A DNA stretch of 34,336 bases from Eubacterium sp. (GTDB taxonomy: Bacteria; Bacillota; Clostridia; Oscillospirales; Acutalibacteraceae): the NCBI GenBank assembly GCA_015655975.1, contig DVEP01000033.1:1-34336 (forward strand), given 5' to 3'. Below, piece after piece: positions 23,517 to 31,856 of the stretch. Made by a program: the position numbers and the translations under genes. The notes below the pieces were generated by a model. It was not told the origin of the DNA. It made no database searches and saw only the letters and a list, made by a program, of their open reading frames with translations. Numbering within the stretch: position 1 is the first letter of the stretch; each line of letters starts with the position of its first letter.

Positions 23517-24137
23517 ATGAAGGTATTACTTATTAACAGTTCGCCGAAAGAAAAAGGCTGTACATACACAGCGTTAAATGAAGTGGCAACCGAACTAAAC
23601 AAACAAGGAATAGAAACTGAAATTTTGCACTTGGGAAAAGAACCGATTGCAGACTGCAAAGACTGTTCTGCCTGTCGCAAACTTAAAAAGTGCGTAATAA
23701 ACGACAAAGTAAACGAAGTGATTGAAAAAGTTGATGAAACAGACGGTTTTGTTTTCGGCTCGCCTGTTTACTATGCAAGCGCCTCTGCTCAGTTGCTTGC
23801 TTTTATGGACAGACTGTTTTTCGCACGAGGAAAGGCGTTTCGCACAAAACCTGCCGCAGCAGTTGTTTCGTGCAGAAGAGGCGGTGCCTCTGCCGCTTTT
23901 GACACAATCAACAAGTATTTTATGATGAACTCAATGCCTGTCGTAACTTCTCAATATTGGAACCAGGTGCACGGTTTCACACCCGAAGATGTTTTGCAGG
24001 ACGCCGAAGGTTTACAAACAATGAGAACGCTTGCAAAAAATATGGCTTGGCTTTTAAAATGTATTGAAGCAGGCAGACAAAACGGCGTTGCAGAACCCGA
24101 ATACGAAAGAATTACTCTTACAAATTTTATAAAATAA
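23517..24137 (+). CDS. Iron-sulfur-flavoprotein-like FMN reductase
   Basis: A 206-aa flavodoxin-fold protein of the NADPH-dependent FMN reductase group. The FMN phosphate loop is at the N-terminus (LLINSSPKEKGCTYTAL), and GSPVYYASASAQLLAFMDRLFF forms the second FMN-contact region. A compact cysteine motif CX2CX2CX5C (C47, C50, C53, C59) matches the [4Fe-4S] motif of iron-sulfur flavoproteins, so electron transfer between a cluster and FMN is likely. The ATG at 23517 with GAGG upstream begins the conserved fold; an in-frame upstream ATG has no ribosome site. The physiological partner is unknown. Confidence 0.87.
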   Translation: MKVLLINSSPKEKGCTYTALNEVATELNKQGIETEILHLGKEPIADCKDCSACRKLKKCVINDKVNEVIEKVDETDGFVFGSPVYYASASAQLLAFMDRLFFARGKAFRTKPAAAVVSCRRGGASAAFDTINKYFMMNSMPVVTSQYWNQVHGFTPEDVLQDAEGLQTMRTLAKNMAWLLKCIEAGRQNGVAEPEYERITLTNFIK

Positions 24138-24184
24138 AATGTTTTCCTAAACTAATTTATCAATACTCTTTTATTAAAAATAAG

Positions 24185-24231
24185 AAAACGCTCTTAATTT
24201 TGCCGTAAACAGCAATTTTAAGGGCGTTTTT
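24185..24231 (+). terminator. Terminator after the flavoprotein gene
   Basis: A long imperfect stem: AAAACGCTCTTAA (from 24185) pairs with TTAAGGGCGTTTT (to about 24230), with TTGC/GCAA near the loop, followed by T residues. Confidence 0.85.
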
Positions 24232-24261
24232 GACTAAAATGTTAATTTTTCCAAAAAAGAC

Positions 24262-24289
24262 TTGAATTATTATTTTATCGAGCTATAAT
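24262..24289 (+). promoter_or_regulatory. Promoter of htpG
   Basis: TTGAAT (24262-24267), 16 bp, TATAAT (24284-24289). The start point would fall at the CIRCE operator. Confidence 0.8.
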
Positions 24290-24294
24290 GTTAA

Positions 24295-24321
24295 TTAGCA
24301 CTCAAGCAGTAAGAGTGCTAA
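24295..24321. promoter_or_regulatory. CIRCE operator (HrcA binding site)
   Basis: TTAGCACTC-N9-GAGTGCTAA is a perfect match to the CIRCE inverted repeat. It begins 5 bp after the htpG -10, so HrcA would block initiation and htpG should be induced by heat shock. Confidence 0.96.
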
Positions 24322-24341
24322 ATTTTGAAAGGACGATAAAA

Positions 24342-26255
24342 ATGGCAACAAAACAATTTAAAGCAGAGTCAAAAAAACTGCTCGATATGATGATTAATTC
24401 AATCTACACAAACAAAGAGATATTTTTGAGAGAACTCATTTCAAACGCATCTGACGCGCTCGACAAATTGTACTACAAGTCGCTCACAGACACCTCAATC
24501 GGTCTTAACAGAAACGATTTTGTCATTCGTATAGACGCTGACAAAGACGCAAGAACACTTACAATCAGCGACAACGGCTGCGGTATGGACGAAAAAGAAC
24601 TCGAACAAAACCTCGGTACAATCGCAAAAAGCGGTTCTTTAAACTTCAAAAAGGAAAACGAAAAGAAAGACGATGTTGACATCATCGGTCAATTCGGCGT
24701 AGGTTTCTATTCTGCTTTTATGGTAGCGGACGAAGTTACGGTAATCAGCAAACCTTACGGAAGCGACAGCGCTTTTAAGTGGAACTCTAAAGGTGTTGCA
24801 GGCTACACGGTTGAGCCGTGCGAAAAAGACGACTTCGGCACAACAATCATTCTTCACTTAAAAGAAGACGATGAAGAAAACAACTATTCAACATATCTTG
24901 AAACATACACTCTCAAATCGCTTGTAAAGAAATATTCCGACTACATCCGTCATCCAATCCAAATGGATGTTGAACACTACAAGCCGAGAGAAACAGACGA
25001 AAACGGCGAAAGCGCCGAAACAGACGAAAATAAAGAGCCCGAAGTTGTGATTGAAACAGAAACGCTCAACTCAATGGTTCCTATTTGGAAAAAGAACAAA
25101 AGTGAAGTTACAGAAGAAGAATACAACCAATTTTACAGCGAAAAATTCTACGACTACGAAAAGCCCGCAAAAGTCATTTCTTCAAAAGTCGAGGGTGTTG
25201 TAAGTTACAATTCTCTTCTTTTCATTCCGTCTCACGCACCGTATGATTTTTATACAAAAGAGTATGAAAAAGGTTTACAGCTTTACTCAAGCGGCGTAAT
25301 GATTATGGAAAAATGTTCCGACTTGCTGCCCGACTATTTCAGTTTTGTAAAAGGTATAGTTGACAGCGAAGATTTGTCGCTCAACATTTCAAGAGAAATG
25401 CTTCAAAAAGACGCTCAAGTTAAGAAAATTGCAACAAGCATTGAAAAGAAAATCAAATCCGAACTTGAAAAAATGCTGAAAAACGAGCGCGACGAGTACG
25501 AAAAAGTTTACAAAGCATTCGGCAGAAATCTGAAATTCGGACTTTACAGCGACTACGGTATGCACCGTGATACTTTGCAAAATCTCGTAATGTTCTATTC
25601 TTCAACAGAAAAGAAAAATATTACGCTCAACGAATATGTTGAAAGAATGGCTGATTCACAAGATACAATCTACTACGCTTGCGGAGAAACCGTTGACAAA
25701 ATTGATATGCTGCCTCAGATTCAGGCAGTTAAAGACAAAGGTTTTGAAATTCTTTACTGCACTGAAGATGTTGATGAATTTTGCTTTAAAATGCTCGGCA
25801 ATTTTAAAGAGAAGAAGTTTGCAAATGTATGCTCCGACAAACTTGACCTTGACACAGAAACAGAGAAAGAAGAACTCAAAAACGCAAATGAAGATGCAAA
25901 AGATATGCTTGACTGCATGAAAGAGTCTTTGAACGGCGAAGTTTGCGAAGTGAGATTTACAAACAAGTTAAAGGACCACCCTGTTTGTCTTGCGAGCGAA
26001 GGCGAAATCACTATTGAAATGGAAAAAGTGCTGAACAGAATGCCGGGAAACGACCAAAAGGTAAAGGCACAAATAGCGCTTGAAATCAACCTCAACCACG
26101 AAATCACGGAGAAACTCAAAAAACTCTATGAAAATGACGACAAAGAAACTTTGAAAAAGTACACGGAACTTTTGTTCAACCAGGCAAGACTTATTGAAGG
26201 ACTTCCTATCGAAAATCCTCTTGAATTTTCAAAATCTATCTGCGAATTAATGTAA
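24342..26255 (+). CDS. htpG: Molecular chaperone HtpG (Hsp90)
   Basis: ATP-dependent Hsp90-family chaperone. The 637-aa protein has the GHKL ATPase domain (EIFLRELISNASDALDKL, DNGCGM, GTIAKSGS, GQFGVGFYSAF), the middle domain (GVVDSEDLSLNISREMLQ) and a C-terminal dimerization domain. An acidic linker (about residues 215-235) joins the first two. The start at 24342 is supported by AAAGGA and the MATKQFKAESKKLLDMMINS beginning. The length is normal. It is a single-gene unit between its CIRCE promoter and a terminator. In Bacillus subtilis htpG is not under CIRCE, so HrcA control differs here. Confidence 0.96.
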   Translation: MATKQFKAESKKLLDMMINSIYTNKEIFLRELISNASDALDKLYYKSLTDTSIGLNRNDFVIRIDADKDARTLTISDNGCGMDEKELEQNLGTIAKSGSLNFKKENEKKDDVDIIGQFGVGFYSAFMVADEVTVISKPYGSDSAFKWNSKGVAGYTVEPCEKDDFGTTIILHLKEDDEENNYSTYLETYTLKSLVKKYSDYIRHPIQMDVEHYKPRETDENGESAETDENKEPEVVIETETLNSMVPIWKKNKSEVTEEEYNQFYSEKFYDYEKPAKVISSKVEGVVSYNSLLFIPSHAPYDFYTKEYEKGLQLYSSGVMIMEKCSDLLPDYFSFVKGIVDSEDLSLNISREMLQKDAQVKKIATSIEKKIKSELEKMLKNERDEYEKVYKAFGRNLKFGLYSDYGMHRDTLQNLVMFYSSTEKKNITLNEYVERMADSQDTIYYACGETVDKIDMLPQIQAVKDKGFEILYCTEDVDEFCFKMLGNFKEKKFANVCSDKLDLDTETEKEELKNANEDAKDMLDCMKESLNGEVCEVRFTNKLKDHPVCLASEGEITIEMEKVLNRMPGNDQKVKAQIALEINLNHEITEKLKKLYENDDKETLKKYTELLFNQARLIEGLPIENPLEFSKSICELM

Positions 26256-26310
26256 TTTTTCGCATTGTCAAAATGAAAAAATTTTAAAAGTATTTCAAAA
26301 ACACAAAAAG

Positions 26311-26355
26311 ACACCGTCAAGGACGCAAAACTCAGCGTTTTCCCTGACGGTGTTT
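26311..26355. terminator. Bidirectional terminator between htpG and tadA
   Basis: ACACCGTCA (26311-26319) pairs with TGACGGTGT (26345-26353), with further GG/CC and CGC/GCG pairing. A/T runs on both sides fit the convergent genes. Confidence 0.88.
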
Positions 26356-26370
26356 TTAATTTGTAAAAAT

Positions 26371-26829
26371 TTATTTTGACTTTTTTTCTCTCAAATTTTT
26401 AAAAAAATCGGACAGCAACTTTGCGCACTCGTCTGCCATACAGCCTTTTTCAAGTTCAACTTTATGATTATAATTTAATTCATTAAAATCTATAACCGAG
26501 CCGAACGAACCTGCCTTTAAATCAGACGCACCGTATGTCAATTTGACAATTCGCGCATTTATGATTGCGCCTGCGCACATAGGGCAAGGCTCAAGAGTAA
26601 CATACATTTCGCACTGCCACAAACGCCAACCGCCGAGTTTTTTGCAGGCGTTGTCGATTGCCTCTATTTCGGCGTGGTACAAAGCATTTTTTCCGTTTTC
26701 CCGTCTGTTTCTGCCCTCTGCGACTATCTCTCCGTCTTTTACAACAACTGCGCCGACAGGCACTTCGCCCTCCGACGCGCTGAGTTTTGCAAGTTCAATC
26801 GCGCGAGCCATGAATTCGTTTTCAGTCAT
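26371..26829 (-). CDS. tadA: tRNA adenosine(34) deaminase
   Basis: Converts adenosine to inosine at the wobble position of tRNA-Arg(ACG). The 152-aa protein is a zinc-dependent CDA-fold deaminase with HAE at 52-54 (E54 the proton shuttle) and PCPMC at 81-85 (zinc cysteines 82 and 85). The start VPVGAVVVKDGEIVAEGRNRRE is typical. Its ATG overlaps the stop of the membrane protease gene by 4 bp, so it is the last gene of a coupled operon. Guanine or cytosine deaminases share the motifs, but the N-terminal MARAIELAKLSASEGEVPVG favours TadA. Confidence 0.92.
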   Translation of the reverse strand: MTENEFMARAIELAKLSASEGEVPVGAVVVKDGEIVAEGRNRRENGKNALYHAEIEAIDNACKKLGGWRLWQCEMYVTLEPCPMCAGAIINARIVKLTYGASDLKAGSFGSVIDFNELNYNHKVELEKGCMADECAKLLSDFFKNLREKKSK

Positions 26830-27863
26830 ATTTTCTCAATCGTTGTAACAGTATAGTAAACCATAAGTATGAAAGGAATTATCATACCGGGTACAAAGAA
26901 AAACGAGCGTAATTTTTTGCCCAAAGACATATCGGACTGCTCTTTTTCTATTTTAAGCAAACCTCTTTTGAGCAGCATCACCAAACCGTAAACACCTAAA
27001 GCCAACGCCAAAACAACAACTATAACGCTGAGTGTTTCCGCAACTTTTTCTCCGCCTGCAAAAGTTCCTATATCATAGATTACAGAACGGAAATTGTTTG
27101 CAAAGTGAATGAAAACAGCAGGCAAAACGCTGTCAGTTTTAACAGTGATATACCCGAGAAGAAGTCCTACAAGCGTAGCGAAAATGAACTGCAAAACATT
27201 TGCGTGAAGGAAACCGAAAATTATACTTGAAGCAACAACTGCGAAAACTTTGCCGTTTTTTCTCAAAAACTGAAGAGAACAGCAACGAAAAGCAAGTTCT
27301 TCACAAACGGCAGGCGCTACTGCGGTAGAAACTGCCAGCAAAACGCACTCAAACGCCGACGACGGAGAAATTGAGTCGTATGAAATCAAATCAAAACCAA
27401 AAAAGTTCATCACCGTGATGAGCAATGTTACAAAATAGTTGATTGCCACACAAGCGCCTATTCCGAAACAACTCCACTCCAAAAAAGACACAAATCCTAT
27501 TTTTTTATCAGGCACTATTTTGTCTGTAAACAAGCCTTTTTTTCGGTAAATCAACACCATTGCCAAAAACGGCAGCGCAACACAACAAACAGAAACGCCT
27601 ATAATGTTGAAAGAATACTGAAATGCGGCTGAAGTGTTATAAATATTGTAAATTTCTTTTGACGCAATAATCGGGAAAGATATGACAGTTTGCAAAACGA
27701 AGTAGAAAGTTATTAGCAAACCCATTATATTTCCGTACTTTTTCAGTTGCTTTTTTTCATTTTCCAATTTAATATTTAATTGAAAATTTTGCCCGTTTTG
27801 ACCGCTGTTGAAATTGTTTTGAGGTTCAAACCCGGGCGGATTGTAGTAGTATGGCTGACTCAT
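26826..27863 (-). CDS. CPBP family intramembrane glutamic endopeptidase (CAAX protease/Abi)
   Basis: A 345-aa membrane protein with about eight hydrophobic segments. The CPBP (Rce1-like) motifs are EELAFR (E188, E189, R193), H220 in FGFLHANVLQF and H253 in FIHFANN. The first 40 residues are a hydrophilic Asn/Gln/Pro-rich tail. Family members cleave membrane substrates or serve in bacteriocin immunity; the substrate here is unknown. Its start shares bases with the upstream stop (TAATG) and its stop overlaps tadA, so it sits inside a coupled operon. Confidence 0.9.
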   Translation of the reverse strand: MSQPYYYNPPGFEPQNNFNSGQNGQNFQLNIKLENEKKQLKKYGNIMGLLITFYFVLQTVISFPIIASKEIYNIYNTSAAFQYSFNIIGVSVCCVALPFLAMVLIYRKKGLFTDKIVPDKKIGFVSFLEWSCFGIGACVAINYFVTLLITVMNFFGFDLISYDSISPSSAFECVLLAVSTAVAPAVCEELAFRCCSLQFLRKNGKVFAVVASSIIFGFLHANVLQFIFATLVGLLLGYITVKTDSVLPAVFIHFANNFRSVIYDIGTFAGGEKVAETLSVIVVVLALALGVYGLVMLLKRGLLKIEKEQSDMSLGKKLRSFFFVPGMIIPFILMVYYTVTTIEKI

Positions 27864-28495
27864 TATAAATCACTCGTTTCGTCTAATTGTAAAAATTCGG
27901 CAACATACGGCAAAGAATAAATCCAGTCGCAGTATTCATGCCACTCGTCAAGTTTATGATTGCGTCTTGCAAAATATATGTTGAAAAGGTTTTCATAACT
28001 CAAAGTGCAGGTTCTCATTTGATTGTAACTCGACGGCAAAAGCTGAATCATTGTGTACCAATAACTCTTGTCCTTTGTCTCAATATATTTCAAACGCAAA
28101 TCTTCGAGTGTTTCAATGACTTTTTCCATTGCTTTTCTACCGTCATCATTCATACGGTCGGTTGAAAAATCTGCCATTTCAAAAGGTTTCGAGTGAATTT
28201 TGTGCATCGTCGATGTAGAGTTTGCGACAGTTGAAACCTTGTATGTGTCGTACTCTTTCCACCAATAAAGAGGCGCGGTAACATCTACGCAGACATAAAT
28301 CATACGAACAAATTTTCTATGGTCAGTACCTGCTTTGCAAAGTCTTTTTGCAAGGCTCAGGTCGTTTTCTCCCAAAATGTAGTTTCCGTTTTCATCATAA
28401 AAACTGTCTGAACGCGCCCACGAATTGAGAGGATTTCTCGCACCGCGCATTGCATTTTCAAAATTCATTACACTTGTTTTTTCTATTTTAATCAT
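27863..28495 (-). CDS. ThyX-like protein without the RHR flavin motif
   Basis: A 210-aa protein whose order of motifs resembles flavin-dependent thymidylate synthase. HRKFVRMIYVCVDVTAPLYWW corresponds in position to the strand-helix before the ThyX signature, YKVSTVANSTSTMH sits where RHRxxSxNExSxRY is expected, and LLPSSYNQMR then YENLFNIYFARRNHKLDEWHEY resemble the substrate-binding C-terminal part. Only the Asn and Ser of the signature are kept and the RHR triad is YKV. Canonical ThyX chemistry is therefore doubtful. It may bind a nucleotide or flavin for another purpose. It overlaps galU by 8 bp and the protease gene by 1 bp. The relationship is my own reading and needs a profile search. 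Confidence 0.55.
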   Translation of the reverse strand: MIKIEKTSVMNFENAMRGARNPLNSWARSDSFYDENGNYILGENDLSLAKRLCKAGTDHRKFVRMIYVCVDVTAPLYWWKEYDTYKVSTVANSTSTMHKIHSKPFEMADFSTDRMNDDGRKAMEKVIETLEDLRLKYIETKDKSYWYTMIQLLPSSYNQMRTCTLSYENLFNIYFARRNHKLDEWHEYCDWIYSLPYVAEFLQLDETSDL

Positions 28496-29369
28496 TAACT
28501 AAATTCTCCGCTAAATTCTTTATATATTGTTTGAGTTCCTTTGATGTTTCGGGGTGTTTAAGCCCCACTTCAATGTTTGCCTGAAGTATTCCGAACTTGT
28601 CGCCCATATCGTACCGTGTGCCTTCATATTCAAGAGCAACTACGCCCTGCGTCTGCGCCAAAGTTTTCATGGCGTCTGTAAGCTGAAGTTCGTTGCACGC
28701 GCCGAGAGGCGTATGTTTTAAAATGCCGAAAATATCAGGAGGCAGAACAACTCTGCCGAGTATTGAATAGTTACTCAAAATCTGTTCGGGTTTCGGCTTT
28801 TCTATCATATCGGTACAAGTAAACATATTGTCTTTCAATTGCTTTACATCCAAAGAACAATATTTCACTATTTTTTCATTCGAAACTTGTTTTACACCGA
28901 CTACACCCTTGCCTGTTTCCTCGTACGCTTCAATCAATTGCCGTGTAACAGGCTTTTCGGAAACAATAACATCATCGCCGTAAAGCACTGCAAAAGGCTC
29001 ATTTCCGACAAAACTTTCCGCACACAAAACCGCGTGTCCGAGACCTTTCATCTCTTTCTGCCGTATAAAATAAATATTGCCGAAATTTGAGCAAGCCATA
29101 ACATCGTTGTATATTTTTCTTTTGCTTTCGTTGTTTTCCAACTTTTGCTCAAGTTCTACAGAATGGTCAAAATGGTCTTCAATGGCGCCTTTGCCGCGAT
29201 TTGTGATGATTAAAACTTCTTCTATTCCCGAATTAAAAGCCTCTTCTACAATATACTGAATGGCCGGTTTGTCAACAATGTTGAGCATTTCTTTGGGTAT
29301 TGCTTTGGAAGCGGGTAAAACCCTTGTTCCCATTCCCGCAGCGGGAATTATAGCTTTTCTTACACGCAT
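28488..29369 (-). CDS. galU: UTP-glucose-1-phosphate uridylyltransferase
   Basis: Makes UDP-glucose from UTP and glucose-1-phosphate for cell-surface polysaccharide and glycolipid synthesis. The 293-aa nucleotidyltransferase has the N-terminal IPAAGMGTRVLPASKAIPKE signature, IVDKPAIQYIVEEA, GLGHAVLCAE, the metal-binding YGDD and MIEKPKPEQ. The ATG at 29369 has AAGGAG upstream. The length is typical of bacterial GalU. It is the second gene of the five-gene leftward operon. Confidence 0.95.
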   Translation of the reverse strand: MRVRKAIIPAAGMGTRVLPASKAIPKEMLNIVDKPAIQYIVEEAFNSGIEEVLIITNRGKGAIEDHFDHSVELEQKLENNESKRKIYNDVMACSNFGNIYFIRQKEMKGLGHAVLCAESFVGNEPFAVLYGDDVIVSEKPVTRQLIEAYEETGKGVVGVKQVSNEKIVKYCSLDVKQLKDNMFTCTDMIEKPKPEQILSNYSILGRVVLPPDIFGILKHTPLGACNELQLTDAMKTLAQTQGVVALEYEGTRYDMGDKFGILQANIEVGLKHPETSKELKQYIKNLAENLVND

Positions 29370-29428
29370 TTTATTCTCCTTGTTTTAAAACTTCAAATAT
29401 TTTTAATGAACTTTAATGAAAATAAAAC

Positions 29429-30457
29429 TTAAAACATAGCCACTATCGAACTTATGAGGGAAACAACCAAATCAAGCAAAAAATATGCCGCAACAGGCGC
29501 AAACATACTCGTTGAACCGCTTGATGACAACATCAGCAGCAGATAGTCGTTGCTGTTGAAATTTACCGGTTGATTACCGAACATCATAGACGAGTTTGAA
29601 AAACCGTCAAGGCTTTCATCTATTTTGTTGTGCGTTTTTCTGATGACTTCAACAACTTTGCCCTTATACAAAAAGTCGGCAAACATTGCACAAATTATGT
29701 TTATGACAAGCATCGTGCCCAAAACTATGAATGACACGGGCATAAACGCCTGAAATTCCGCAGAATTCGCAATTTGCTGTGCATTTTGCGTTGTGGCATT
29801 TGAAATTAAATTCAAAAAATCATAGTATTGGTCATAGAAAACAGCAGTGATTAAAATTCTGCAAATCAGTTGAATTGAAACAAACAAAGCACCGGGTTTA
29901 TACATTTTTCTCCAAAAGAAATAGTACGGTCCGAAGAAAAAAGCGCCCCAGTTCCACGAAACTTTCTTTCCGCTTTGAAATTTGAAAAATTTATTCATAA
30001 AGCGGTCAACATTTGTGCCGACAACCGTAGCGGCTTCATACGCAGACTCGCCGTCAATTTTCCTGATGTCGTTTTTGTACTTCAAAGTTCTGATGTCGTT
30101 GTTTATCATATCCGTTGCAGAAAACGGGTTTTGATTTTCTCTGCGGTCACTGTATTGAGTGTTTTGCTCTTCGTCTTTGCCTGAATAATATTCGTTGTTG
30201 ACATTGTAAGCCGACGAACTTTGTGAAAAGTTCGGCTCACTTTCAACTTTCGGAACGTCTTCTTTGCTCTTTTGAAGTTCTTTTTCACGGTCAAAAACAT
30301 ATCCGTTTTTGTGCAGATTTTCATTCACGCAGTGTCCGACAGCGTTGTAGCACTCTCTGTGGTGAGGTGTACCGCACTCGGGACAAATTACAACATCGTC
30401 TGTGTCTGTAAATTTTTTATGGCAGACAGGACACTCTATATCATCGTATAAACTCAT
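29429..30457 (-). CDS. Prokaryotic RING-finger / DUF2628 membrane protein
   Basis: A 342-aa protein. Residues 9-43 form a zinc-binding prokaryotic RING-like domain (CPVC, CPECGTPHH, C36, C43). A low-complexity Ser/Asn/Glu-rich linker follows to about 160, then a DUF2628-type membrane part starting SWNWGAFFFGPYYFFWRKM with about four hydrophobic segments. The architecture is common in Clostridia and has no established function; a role in membrane homeostasis is only a guess. AAAGGAG precedes the ATG. It is the first gene of the operon, 59 bp before galU. Confidence 0.87.
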   Translation of the reverse strand: MSLYDDIECPVCHKKFTDTDDVVICPECGTPHHRECYNAVGHCVNENLHKNGYVFDREKELQKSKEDVPKVESEPNFSQSSSAYNVNNEYYSGKDEEQNTQYSDRRENQNPFSATDMINNDIRTLKYKNDIRKIDGESAYEAATVVGTNVDRFMNKFFKFQSGKKVSWNWGAFFFGPYYFFWRKMYKPGALFVSIQLICRILITAVFYDQYYDFLNLISNATTQNAQQIANSAEFQAFMPVSFIVLGTMLVINIICAMFADFLYKGKVVEVIRKTHNKIDESLDGFSNSSMMFGNQPVNFNSNDYLLLMLSSSGSTSMFAPVAAYFLLDLVVSLISSIVAMF

Positions 30458-30529
30458 TTTTTCTCCTTTGTTTTGCCTGCCTACTCTTGCGATATTACGG
30501 CAGACGAACTTTTATTGTGTATTCGTTAT

Positions 30530-30591
30530 GGTTACAATAAAATTATACTGCTTATTGTAACCATTATAATAAATATAATATTTAAAATCAA
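30530..30591 (-). promoter_or_regulatory. Promoter and palindromic operator of the RING-galU-tadA operon
   Basis: Leftward TTGATT (30591-30586), 17 bp, TATAAT (30568-30563). Immediately after the -10 is a perfect 11-bp inverted repeat, GGTTACAATAA-N11-TTATTGTAACC (30530-30562), covering the expected start point. The arms start one base past the -10, an ideal repressor site. The regulator is not identified. Confidence 0.75.
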
Positions 30592-30637
30592 CTTTTTATT
30601 TAATAAATGTTTAACTGTTTTTAAATTATAATTTATA

Positions 30638-30666
30638 TTGCAAAAAGTAAAAAAATAATATATAAT
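30638..30666 (+). promoter_or_regulatory. Promoter of prfB
   Basis: TTGCAA (30638-30643), 17 bp, TATAAT (30661-30666), 64 bp upstream of the start codon. Confidence 0.65.
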
Positions 30667-30730
30667 ACTATAGTTAATATGAGAAAGAACTATGTAATAA
30701 TGTAACAGACTAATTAATGGGAGTAGAATT

Positions 30731-31852
30731 ATGATAGAATACGAAGATTTGCGCGCCAGACTTCTGCAGTCCGAAAAACCGATAGAAGATTTAAAAGAAG
30801 CGCTTGACCTTGATACACTCAACGCGGAAATCAAAAAACTTGAAGAACAAAGTGCAAAAGAAGACTTTTGGAACGATATGGAAAACTCTCAAAAAGTTTT
30901 GAGAAAAATCAGTTCAATGAAATCAAAAGTAAATTCTTACAATTCGCTTAAATCAGACTTTGACGATACGCTTGTAATGATAGAACTTGCAGACGAAGAA
31001 AGCGACCTTTCTCTGCTTGAAGACTGTACAAACAGCGTTGAAAATGTAGAAAAAGAAATAGAGTCAATGACTCTTTCAACACTGCTTTCAGGCGAATTTG
31101 ACTCAAACAACGCTTTGCTGACATTTCACGCAGGCGCAGGCGGAACAGAGGCGCAGGACTGGGCAGAAATGCTTTTCAGAATGTACACACGCTGGGGAGA
31201 AAGACACAACTACAAAGTTTCTACCTTGGACTATCTCGACGGAGATGTAGCAGGACTTAAAAGCGCCACTATTCTCATCGAGGGCGAAAATGCGTACGGA
31301 TATTTAAAAGGCGAAATGGGTATTCACCGTCTTGTCAGAGTTTCTCCGTTCGACTCGTCGGGCAGAAGACACACTTCTTTTGCTTCTCTCGAAGTAATGC
31401 CTGAAATCGACGAAGATGTCAATGTAGAAATTCGAGAAGAAGACATTAAAATGGATGTTTACAGAGCAAGCGGCGCAGGCGGTCAAAAGGTAAACAAAAC
31501 TTCTTCTGCCGTTCGTTTAACTCACTTGCCGACAGGCATAGTAGTAACTTGCCAGATAGAACGAAGCCAGCATCAAAACCGTGAAGTAGCCATGCGTATG
31601 CTGAAATCTAAACTTGTAGAAATCAAAGAAAGAGAAAACCTCGAAAGAATTGAGGATATCAAAGGCGAACAGCGTGAAATCGCCTGGGGCTCACAAATTC
31701 GTTCCTATGTGTTTATGCCGTACACAATGGTTAAAGACCATCGTACAAACTTTGAAATGGGCAATATAAACTCTGTTATGGACGGCGACATTGACGGTTT
31801 TATCAACGCATACTTAAAACTTAAAAGTATAGAAGCAAACGAAAAAGGATAA
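30731..31852 (+). CDS. prfB: Peptide chain release factor 2 (no programmed frameshift)
   Basis: Recognises UGA and UAA stop codons and triggers peptide release. The 373-aa protein has the helical N-terminal domain, the SPF discriminator (205-207) and the GGQ catalytic loop (250-252, in SGAGGQKVNKTSS). In most bacteria prfB carries an in-frame UGA at about codon 26 that needs a +1 frameshift. Here codons 25-26 (30803-30808) read CTT GAC in frame, exactly the site with one T missing, so full-length protein is made directly and the usual autoregulation is absent. GGGAG precedes the ATG. An MgtC-family gene follows after 4 bp. Confidence 0.95.
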   Translation: MIEYEDLRARLLQSEKPIEDLKEALDLDTLNAEIKKLEEQSAKEDFWNDMENSQKVLRKISSMKSKVNSYNSLKSDFDDTLVMIELADEESDLSLLEDCTNSVENVEKEIESMTLSTLLSGEFDSNNALLTFHAGAGGTEAQDWAEMLFRMYTRWGERHNYKVSTLDYLDGDVAGLKSATILIEGENAYGYLKGEMGIHRLVRVSPFDSSGRRHTSFASLEVMPEIDEDVNVEIREEDIKMDVYRASGAGGQKVNKTSSAVRLTHLPTGIVVTCQIERSQHQNREVAMRMLKSKLVEIKERENLERIEDIKGEQREIAWGSQIRSYVFMPYTMVKDHRTNFEMGNINSVMDGDIDGFINAYLKLKSIEANEKG

Positions 31853-31856
31853 AAAA

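Noticed and set aside
30530..30562. A BirA (biotin) operator
   Set aside because: BirA sites have the arms ordered TTGT..ACC then GGT..ACAA with a 14-16 bp gap. Here the order is reversed, and no biotin gene is present.
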